This document shows, one piece after another, positions 56,569 to 64,000 of a stretch of 64,000 bases of DNA. This DNA comes from Bicyclus anynana. Taxonomy: Eukaryota > Arthropoda > Insecta > Lepidoptera > Nymphalidae. The DNA is taken from contig NC_069108.1 of assembly GCF_947172395.1 (NCBI RefSeq), positions 8,629,068 through 8,693,067 on the forward strand. The letters are read 5' to 3'. Numbering within the stretch: the stretch's first letter is position 1; each line of letters opens with the position of its first letter. The position numbers were made by a program, and so were the translations under genes. A model generated the notes under the pieces. It saw only the letters and a list, made by a program, of their open reading frames with translations, searched no databases and was not told the DNA's origin.

Positions 56569-57078
56569 CAGGGTGTCCCGTAATTAATGGACAAAACGTA
56601 AATGGTTGATGCAACACACAACCATGTAAAATTATATATTTAAACGTCGTCTTAAAGACTACTTTTTATCACAGTAATATATTTAAGTTTTGACGGCCGC
56701 GTGGCGCAGTGGGTAGTGACCCTGCTTTCTGCATCCACGGCCGTGGGTTCGATTCCCACAACTGGAAAATATTTGTGTGATGAGCATGGGTGTTTTCCAG
56801 TGTCTGTGTGTATTTATACATTATATAAGTATTTATATGTAGTATATAAATGTATATGAATATTATAATATCAACTATCTTAGTACCCATAACACAAGCT
56901 ACTCTGTATGCTTACTTTGGGGCTAGATAGTCATGTGTATTGTTTAAGTATATTTATTTATTTATTTAAGTATGTAATATCAATTTAAGTAAGTTTATTT
57001 TATTGTATATTTGTATATAAATAATATATATATAAAAATAACCAATTTGAAACATTAATTACGGAAAACGGGACATCC
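56569..57078. mobile_element. ACAGGGTGTCCC element just after the Spc24-like stop
   Basis: Left ACAGGGTGTCCCGTAATTAA; right TTAATTACGGAAAACGGGAC and ATCC. SINE C2 is inserted at 56692-56970. It begins 22 bp after the stop codon. Confidence 0.75.
56692..56970 (+). mobile_element. tRNA-derived SINE (family C2)
   Basis: Head GGCCGCGTGGCGCAGTGGGT (A box), GTGGGTTCGATTCCC (B box), body ending in TTTATTTATTTAAG. Related reverse copy at 47946-48132. Confidence 0.75.
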
Positions 57079-57190
57079 TTTATATAGGAAATTATGTGGA
57101 ACGTCACAGATGTTATTTAATATAGATAAGATAATTAAATGTTTTACTTATATGGATCGTCACACATAATATTTAAGGGCTTTTAATAAT

Positions 57191-57196
57191 AATAAA
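57191..57196 (+). terminator. Candidate poly(A) signal of the Spc24-like gene
   Basis: AATAAA about 645 bp after the stop codon, beyond the transposon and SINE that fill the start of the 3' flank. An earlier site inside the inserts is possible. Confidence 0.3.
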
Positions 57197-57307
57197 ATGT
57201 TTTACATATGTTATTTGTGTATTTATTTCTTCTTTATGTTAATAAACTAGCTAATGCTCGCGACTTTTTTTATTGCATTATACGCAATTTAGTGTATGTA
57301 GGTCGTG

Positions 57308-57462
57308 GTTATCAACCCATATTCGGCTCACTACTGAGCTCGAGTCTCTTCTCAGAATGAGAGGGGTTAGGCCAATAGTCCACCACGCTGGCCTAATGCG
57401 GATTGGCAGACTTCACGCACGCAGATAATTAAGAAAATTCTCTAGTATGCAAGTAGGTACTT
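57308..57462 (-). mobile_element. SINE family B, 3' part
   Basis: ATCAACCCATATTCGGCTCA to AATTCTCTAGTATGCAAG. Confidence 0.75.
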
Positions 57463-57526
57463 CACAGAAAAACTGGTTATTTATTTTAGCTAGGCGGTTT
57501 CAAAATATCGCGATTGTAATAGTACA

Positions 57527-57905
57527 TCCTACTAATATTATAAACGCGAAAGTTTGTTTGCATGCATGTTTGGATGTTTGTTACTCTATAACGCCGCTAC
57601 TACTGAATCGATTTGGCTGAAATTTGGAATGGAAATAGATTTTACTCTGGGAATAACACATAGGCCACTTTTTATAACGAAAAATCCACGATTTCCCGAG
57701 ATTTGCGAAAATTGATGATTTTGATGATATGAATGTTTGTTAGTTGTTACTCTTTCACGCCTCGACTACTGAACCGAATTAGCTGAAATTTGGTATGAAG
57801 ACATATTATAGCCTGCATTAACACATAGGCTACTTTTTATCCCGAAAAAATCCATGGTTCCCGAGGGATTTGTGAAAAACTAAATTCCACGCGGGCGTCC
57901 GCTAG
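57527..57905 (+). mobile_element. Helitron-like element between the Spc24-like gene and WDR74
   Basis: TCCTACTAATATTATAAACG to GCGGGCGTCCGCTAG, the longest copy of the family at 5928-6245. It ends 66 bp from the WDR74 stop codon. Confidence 0.7.
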
Positions 57906-57971
57906 TTAAAAAAAAAGTAATAGAACCAGGATCCAATTAAAAACTTCAAAAATATATCTAAACAATGTATT

Positions 57972-60900
57972 TCAAGCGTTATGATAAATGCTCTTCGCTT
58001 TCTTCTCCCGCTTCCGCTTCTCCATCCTACGCTTCTGTCTCTCTGTGCTTCGAAGCAGTTGCGCGATCGCTTCGTCAGGCATTTGGCTGTCAATTGTATC
58101 ATCAGCAGTGCTTCCTTCCGTTGAGGGCTTCAGTTTCTTTGCTTCGCTTGTATCCAATACTTCTGTATCTAATACTTCTGTATCCAATGCTTCGGTGCGC
58201 TTCTTGCGTGGCTTTTCACTGTAATAAATATGACATAAATTATATTTTTACTCTTATCCGTCAGTAGTTTCTAGTGTCTATGTGGCCTTAGATGATGAGA
58301 CCTTGGGGTTAGAGTTTTATTTTAGGCCATGAGTTACTTTGTTTCTTCGAAAAAAAAATCAGTTAAATTGTCAGGAAATTGGATTGAGATTTTTCTTTCT
58401 GATTGTATAAGTGCCGTAGACTCCGTAATGAGACCTCAGCGACGTCACCGGGGGGGGGGGGCGAGCGAAGAAGCATCGCCTGATGATGATGATAGATTAT
58501 GATGATAATGATTGATGAGGATTATGGTAATGCTAGATTATGATGATGATGATGGTGGTAATGATAGATTATGATGATGTCGATGATGAGAATGATGGCA
58601 ATGATAGATTATGATGATAATGTTGGTGGTTATGATAAATTATGATGATAATGATGGATGATGATGAAAGAAAGAAAAAAAATCTTTATTACTCAACACA
58701 ATTTATTCATAATATCATAATATTATCATATAATATTATAAATAAATAAATATTGTCATATTAAATAATGATGATGGTAATGATAGATTATGATGATAAT
58801 GATGGATGATGATGGTAATGATAGATTATGATGATAATGATGGATGATGGTAATGATAGATTATGATGATGGCAATGATAGATTATGATGATAATGATAA
58901 TTACCCTATGGTCTCCATGTTGTCGAACATAGTGTCCATGTCGTCCTCCAAGACTGCGGTCTGCTCCTCCTCCTTCACCTCTGCGTCCGCCCTCCGCAGC
59001 GGCGTGCTGGTGGCAGACTGCACCAACGCGCAGGTCAACTTGGATGTCAGGTATTGCTGAAATACATTCATCTATGAGAGACTCAGACCAATTATACAAG
59101 GACCTGTATCGCACTCATAGTCACGAACAAAATTGTCTGTGTAACGCGGCAAACTCAAGATTTTTGGTCGCGTCAATATAATATATCCCTCAGTACCTAC
59201 TAACCCCATTATCTGGTGCAGTAAATACGATCTGTATATATTATTTCTCTTCAATATAATGTATTTATTAGTATATGTATTTTATTCATTATTGTAGGTA
59301 TTTGTGTAATATTGTTTATGTATTAGGATGTAAATTATTTGTATGTATGTGTATTACTAATACAATGGTTATTTTTGTTTTACGCCACATGCTGATGTCC
59401 TTAAGTTTCCCTAAACCGAAGGTTGCCTGGACGAAATCGCTACTTAGCGATAAGGCCGCCTTTTGTATGCTGATCTCTTCCTAATTTGTTTTTATTTCAC
59501 TTGTTTTTATCTTTGTGGTGTGCAAATAAAGTATATCTATCTATCTAACCCCTATCCCTGCCGAATGATTCCGAAAACATGCGAGACGCGGGACGCGAGA
59601 GGGGTAAGAGCCCAATTGTAAAATCGAAGTAGAGTCCAATTCAGTGCGCCTGCGACCGCTCCAAACGCTACCCGCGCATTCGTGAGGCGAAATGCTCCGA
59701 TCGTGTATTAAATTGTACCTACCTAAATCAATGTACGGATGTTGAGTGTCATTAAGTAAATCGTCTATGTCCCTCGAGGAAGAACCCCTCTGAAATTACA
59801 TCTGTAATTTTCTGAGGAAAACGAGCTTAGATTTGGTATATATCTTATACTAAACTAGAAGTTTTTGTCCGTTTTTTACACAATTCAATTACACAAAAAG
59901 GTATTTTTACGGAGCTCTTCAACCGACGAACGCGATTACAACTATTTAACATCGATTCTATAGAGACAGTTTTTATAATCGCATTAGATCGTTGATCATA
60001 CAGTTTGACAGAAAAGTAACGTTTAGCGAGGCAGGTCCTATACAATAATTGGTCTGAGATGAGAGACGAATATCTTAGCATTACATGGATTCATGGTTGC
60101 CGGGACCATCGCATGGCAGAAAAACTCCGAACAGAGTCCCGGACTTGTGACTACAGGATGTAGGGTTAAGGAATTCCTTGACGATCGATCTACACTCCCC
60201 ATTTTCTGCTCGTGTTGTTCTCCCTGCCGCCAAATTTGGTAAGATCCTATTAGAGCAGCTTTGGATACTCGTTCTAATATAGAACTAGCTGCACTTCTAG
60301 AGAGGCCAAGGTCTTTAAGCAAGTTATAGAGTGATTTTGCTGGTAATCCTCTCACAAGTACTTCTACGGCGTACAGACTAACCAAATAGACATTTTTAGT
60401 TAGTTAATTTGTTACTATCCTACGCTCTAAAGTCGACAAGTACTATATGCGTAATTTGTTTGGAAAAAAGGAAAACGTCTGTTCTAGATCTCAAAATAGC
60501 GAAATCCCCTGGGATTTTATAATATGTTTCACACGTATCCATTAATACAACTCAATCAGGTTCAGAACCTAGAATTTAATAGGGCTTACTAGAGGAATTT
60601 GATATTGGGCCTACTCTGAAAAAGTTAATTTGTAGTCAATCCTTTATGAGCTGAAGTACTGAAAGGCTTATAGCTTCACGTATAATTTGGAGTACTCTAT
60701 CATGACGACGTGAGTAAAGACCTCTATCCAGGAGCACCTTGCATCCAACAAACAAGTGTCTTGCTGTTCCTATTGCCTCACCACAAAGATTTTTCAGTGG
60801 CTCTCCCCCATCGTACTAAGTTGCTCTGATCTGGGAGAGTCATTTGAAAGGCATTAAGATAGAATTTTAATAAGGCAGGAGACCAGTCACCTAAAGGTGG

Positions 60901-63119
60901 GTACAGATTGGTGCAATGCAACATGTAATGCAACATGCAATGCAACATGCAGTGCAAGAATTTGACGTCCACATTGCTGCAATGTATCACGAATGCTCGT
61001 GGTTTGGACGCCTCGCGCGCACGAACTGCGCCTGGGTCGCGCACGCTCCGAGCGTTACAATACACGCGGTTCGATCCGAGATTTGTCGGTTTTTGGTACG
61101 AACACAAAGAGGCGCGCAGAGTGCGCAGGACTGAGCCGTGGACGGTCGTTCGTTTCGTTCGCATGCGCAACGATCATGGCGGTGAAAGAGGGTGCGTGGA
61201 GTGATGAGGAGTCACTTTTATTGATAGAGGAATACAGAACAAGAGAAGTTTTATGGAACCCTCAAAATGAAAACTTTTTTAAACAAAATTTAAAGGAAGA
61301 TGCGTGGGACGAAATCGGAAACGGAAAGAAAAAATAACACGTGTGACGAGGGCTAGTGTTTGTTACGGAATGCGGGAACAGATGTTCTCGAATGATTCGT
61401 AGTCAATGCGCGTACCGCGCGCGCCGCACGTCAAAGGCAGCAGGGAACATGCAATGTAAGGCAGAATATTACATTACATGTTGCATTGCACCAATCTGTA
61501 CCCACCTTAAAGATAACCACTCATTTTGTATTTCTAAATTCATTGCGTGCACTTTGTTGGTGTCATTTTTATCTTGTAAAAAGGATTTTACTATGTCTTA
61601 GTCTTTTATTCCTGCTTGCACCAACTTTTATCTACTCTCAAAATACGTAATGAAAGTTCCATATCCTCTTACCTTGTAGAGCAAGTCCTTGCTCTGTCTG
61701 TCATGCACCCTGATGTGCCGGTCCAGGCTGGTGCTCACCAGCAAGCCGTCGTGCAGCGCTATACTGGTGATGGCACCCACTGCCCCCTTGTACCCTTTGT
61801 CCGGCTTGCCCCGACGGAGGTCCACCTGGTGGAGGTGGCCTCGACCGAACCCGACAAACACTTGACTGGAAAACACAAGTTTCTGGTAATGACGTTATTC
61901 ATCAGGACCTTAAATTGAAAACGTCGACAAAATAATTCAAAAAATGTCTTTGCTCATGCACAAAGACTTCATCATCATCATCATCTTCATCATATCAGCC
62001 GATGGAGTCCACTGCAGGACATAGGGACTTACAAACATCACGATCCTGAGCATCCTGCATCCAGCGAATGTCTGCGACTTGCTTGATGTCGTCAGTCCAC
62101 CTGGTGGGGGGCGCTTACTAAGCAGGGTCGCCATTCCAGCTCCCCATTTCATCCCCCTCCTAACAAGTTAGCCCGCTTCCATCTTAAACTGTATCATCAC
62201 TTACCATCAGGTGAGACTGTATTCAAGGGCTAACTAAATAAATAATAAATAAAAATAAATGAAATCTTTATTAACCAAAAATAGATACAAAAACCAATTT
62301 GTATCTATTTTTGGTTAATATTTTATTTTGGCTATTTGTTTGCCTGACAACTTGTAAAGAATAATAACAAATATGTGTCAGCTCCGACGCACGAATGGAG
62401 TTTACTCATTCAGACCTACTGTTTAAATAGTGTATGTTGTCTCGCAACATACACTGTGTACGTCTCAATACTTACGAAAAGTGAAAGGTGCGCAACCGAG
62501 GAGCAGCCGCGTGTACATGGTGAAAGGTGCGCAGAATAGGTTGCGCACAAAAACGTAATGCTATCATTCGTACATCGAATTTTACTGATCATATTTTTTT
62601 CTTACCGGGGGCTATATCTTATAGGTATATGAAAATCGATTCTTAAGGAGTATACTGACTTAAGTGAAAGTGGAGATGGGCAGGCCACCTTGGCAGGCTA
62701 AAGGACAAACGGTGGACTAAGAAAATTACCTACTGGAAAGGTCCACTTGGTAAAAGGAAGGTAGGAAGGCCTATAGGAAGGTGGGTGGACGACATTACCG
62801 CAGTGGCTGGCCAAGGTTGGATGGAACTCACAAAAGAAAGGGACAAATGGATAAAGATGGAGGAGGCTTATACCCGAAGGGGCCCATTATTAACTAGTAC
62901 CAACTAACTACAATAACATAACTAATTATTTAGATTAGTTAGAATAGTTTTAAGATATTGATAAGTACTATCTAAATGGGAAAAATAAAGCTTATTATTA
63001 TTATTATACTGAAAAAAAAAACTCACCGTTCATCGAAGCCCTTGGTGATGCAGGTGGCAGCCTTGGCTTCAAAGTCCACATTACAAACGGGCCTGCGCTG
63101 CGCACGACTGTCGTATAAC
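57972..63119 (-). CDS. WDR74: WD repeat-containing protein 74 (WDR74/Nsa1), 3' four exons, 5' part outside window
   Basis: WDR74 (yeast Nsa1) is a nucleolar WD40 protein of pre-60S ribosome assembly that works with the AAA ATPase NVL/Rix7. Exons in transcript order: 63119-63027, 61865-61673, 59056-58905 and 58218-57972 (TGA 57972-57974). All have GT-AG borders and matching phases. The protein runs LYDSRAQRRPVCNVDFEAKA, then VFVGFGRGHLHQVDLRRGK, LLVSTSLDRHIRVHDRQSK and LYKQYLTSKLTCALV, the arrangement of the last two blades of WDR74 (LYD..RRPV, G..HG.L..IDLR, LDR.LRIH, KVYLKSQLN in human). An acidic linker follows (EVKEEEQTAVLEDDMDTMFD). The C-terminus is rich in Lys/Arg (RQKRRMEKRKREKKAKS), as in the family, probably a nucleolar signal. 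Exon 4 carries a threefold LDTEV-type repeat. The gene is convergent with the Spc24-like gene. The first blades lie beyond 64000. Confidence 0.88.
58153..58197 (-). repeat. 15-bp coding repeat (3 copies) in the last WDR74 exon
   Basis: Three consecutive 15-bp units encode LDTEV, LDTEV and LDTSE. The unit keeps the frame and sits in the acidic linker before the basic tail. Confidence 0.8.
58477..58903. repeat. (GAT)n-rich array at a WDR74 5' splice site
   Basis: ATTATGATGATAATGATGG-type units run up to the donor at 58903-58904. In gene sense the intron therefore starts with ATC-rich repeats. A short AAAGAAAG and AT-rich block interrupts it at 58668-58765. Confidence 0.9.
59270..59548 (+). mobile_element. 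LINE 3' UTR with (TATC)n tail in WDR74 intron
   Basis: GGTTGCCTGGACGAAATCGC, GATAAGGCCGCCTTTTGTAT and AATAAAGTATATCTATCTAT match the 3' end at 19660-19797. Confidence 0.65.
60060..60420 (-). pseudogene. Retroelement ORF fragment, family E, copy 4 (WDR74 intron)
   Basis: Minus-strand frame 60385-60038 carries SLYNLLKDLGLSRSAASSIL, ERVSKAALIGSYQIWRQGEQ and about 60 further codons. It is the longest open copy of the family in the window. Confidence 0.65.
60895..61507 (+). mobile_element. PIF/Harbinger-like element, 613 bp, perfect 36-bp inverted ends, TAA duplication
   Basis: 60895-60930 (AGGTGGGTACAGATTGGTGC...) and 61472-61507 are exact reverse complements. TAA flanks both sides (60892-60894, 61508-61510). 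A 3-bp TWA duplication with a MADF/SANT-like frame inside is the PIF/Harbinger pattern. The DDE transposase is absent. It lies in a WDR74 intron. Confidence 0.82.
61176..61337 (+). pseudogene. MADF/SANT-like DNA-binding fragment of the Harbinger-like element
   Basis: A 53-codon frame, MAVKEGAWSDEESLLLIEEY followed by RTREVLWNPQNENFFKQNLK, ending DAWDEIGNGKKK. It resembles the first two helices of MADF/Myb-SANT domains (Trp-Ser...Leu-Leu-Ile-Glu-Glu-Tyr, Leu-Trp). The domain stops short and the rest of the protein is missing, so it is probably a deletion product. An intact ATG and the lack of internal stops suggest a recent origin. Confidence 0.65.
61968..62155 (-). pseudogene. RTE-type LINE 3' fragment
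   Basis: CCACCTGGTGGGGGGCGCTT, GGGTCGCCATTCCAGC and CAGCCGATGGAGTCCACTGC correspond to the fragment at 13206-13400. Strongly decayed. Confidence 0.6.
62150..62240 (+). mobile_element. SINE family A 3' part
   Basis: ATCCCCCTCCTAACAAGTTA to GTATTCAAGGGCTAACT. The missing tail ACTTGTAAAGAATA is found at 62349. Confidence 0.7.
62270..62319. repeat. 22-bp stem inverted repeat
   Basis: ATTAACCAAAAATAGATACA (plus AA) is repeated in reverse complement after six bases. It sits in the break of the SINE A tail. Confidence 0.85.
62660..63010 (+). pseudogene. RTE-type LINE C-terminus with (TTA)n tail, in WDR74 intron
   Basis: Translation from 62662 gives KWRWAGHLGRLKDKRWTKKI, GKRKVGRPIGRWVDDI and GWMELTKERDKWIKMEEAYT, then a stop near 62905. 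Then AATAAAGCTTATTATTATTA. This WAGH...GRP..RW.DD block is the RTE C-terminus. Confidence 0.8.
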
Positions 63120-63157
63120 CTGCAAATTATTAAACTTAACATTGATTGAAACTATAT

Positions 63158-63388
63158 TCCATGTTAGCCCAGTGATTATGACCTCTGCTTTCGATTCCAG
63201 AGGGTGTGAGGTCAAAACCGGTCCGTGGCATGCACCTCCAACTTTTCAGTTGTGTGCATTTTAAGAAATTAAATATCACGTGTCTCAAACGGTGAAGGAA
63301 AATCATCGTGAGGAAACCTGCATACCTGAGAATTTTCTCAATTCTCTGCGTGTGTGAAGTCTGCCAATCCGCATTGGGCTAACATGTA
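63158..63388 (+). mobile_element. SINE family B in WDR74 intron
   Basis: Head TAGCCCAGTGATTATGACCT, body CGTGAGGAAACCTGCATACC. It ends at AATCCGCATTGGGCTAA. Confidence 0.8.
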
Positions 63389-63640
63389 ATAGTTGATTGT
63401 CTCATCGAGATGAAGCTACTCATGAAAAACTAACTTGATAGTAATCAGTTGTAAAAACTGTTCTATGGATCCCAGACTAGGGTTCAAATCCTGGGTCAGA
63501 CTATGAGGGACCAACTTTATGTTCCTTCTAAGAAATTTTCAGTCAAAATTCTCCGTCCTGAGTTCAGAAGTGGGTGATGTAACACCCTCGTGCCTCAGAG
63601 AGCATATAAAGTCAGTACCTGCCATTATCATTAGCTAGTG
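63389..63640 (+). mobile_element. Repeat with a tRNA-like B box
   Basis: CTCATCGAGATGAAGCTACT and AACTTGATAGTAATCAGTTG also occur at 31150-31310. GGGTTCAAATCCTGGGTCAG resembles a tRNA B box. Confidence 0.5.
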
Positions 63641-64000
63641 GTTGTTAAAGAATCACTTGAAAGTTTGGTTTGGGTGTACTCTTTCTTCTATAACAAGATC
63701 CCCAAGACTGTGATGGACCTGCCAATGCATAGCTTTAAGCAATGTGTTAAAAAACATCTACTTAGTCGAGGGTACTACAACATTGATGAGTTCCTTAAAG
63801 ATAAAAGCGCTTAGAGGCCGTTGGATCAGCTTCCACCTTCACACAGGAAATAAAACTATAAGAAATTGTAATTGTTATCAATTGTAAATTATAATACTGT
63901 ATGACTTTTTCAAAAGAGCAACTGTTGAGTTTCTTGCCGGTATCTTCTCAGCAGAACCTGCCTTCCGAACCGGTGGTAGAATCTTTACAAATAGTCAACT
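63641..64000 (+). pseudogene. LINE RT C-terminus and 3' UTR, runs off the window
   Basis: Translation near 63673-63813 gives VYSFFYNKIPKTVMDLPMHS and FKQCVKKHLLSRGYYNIDEF then LKDKSA and a stop, the last segment of Jockey/CR1-like reverse transcriptases. The 3' UTR matches 15803-15890. Confidence 0.75.

Noticed and set aside
60778..61204. Overlapping frames of 72-130 codons on both strands
   Set aside because: They cross the inverted end and GC-rich interior of the Harbinger-like element. Only the MADF-like frame at 61176-61337 resembles a known domain.

Overview
The window reads as insect nuclear DNA, most likely from a moth or butterfly (Lepidoptera). It is AT-rich and has split eukaryotic genes with GT-AG introns. 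It is packed with tRNA-headed SINEs, Helitron-like elements (TC start, CTAG end), LINE tails and MITEs of the kind typical of lepidopteran genomes. There are no bacterial operons, CRISPR arrays or phage genes.

Five host genes can be rebuilt from exons. (1) 1383-5825 (+): the last five exons of the U4/U6 snRNP WD40 protein Prp4/PRPF4; its 5' part lies left of the window. (2) 9139-10584 (+): a complete, uninterrupted UDP-glucose 6-dehydrogenase (sgl/UGDH). (3) 39275-50345 (-): a complete eight-exon dishevelled (dsh), 624 residues with DIX, PDZ and DEP domains. (4) 51418-56546 (+): a five-exon 162-residue protein resembling the kinetochore protein Spc24, head-to-head with dsh. (5) 57972-63119 (-): the last four exons of the ribosome-biogenesis WD40 protein WDR74/Nsa1, tail-to-tail with the Spc24-like gene; its 5' exons lie beyond the right edge. 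All splice phases were checked by hand and close in frame. The five genes have unrelated housekeeping or signalling roles and do not form a functional cluster.

The rest is mobile and repetitive DNA. From 10.6 to 39.2 kb there is a gene-poor stretch of about 28.6 kb holding SINEs, Helitron-like elements, a hAT-type element with 8-bp target duplications nested in a SINE, a dead mariner transposase, several MITEs and palindromes, and AT-rich sequence with no recognisable gene. Introns carry a Jockey-like LINE fragment (dsh), a PIF/Harbinger-like element with a MADF/SANT-like remnant (WDR74), RTE-like LINE tails, and four copies of one retroelement ORF fragment.

The most striking features are tandem arrays at exon-intron borders. 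In Prp4, a 114-bp unit holding 63 bp of exon, its 5' splice site and 51 bp of intron is repeated about 11 times, in frame. Arrays also begin next to 5' splice sites in another Prp4 intron, in dsh intron 4 (31-bp unit with repeated acceptor-like motifs) and in the last WDR74 intron. A 21-bp array sits just after the dsh stop codon.
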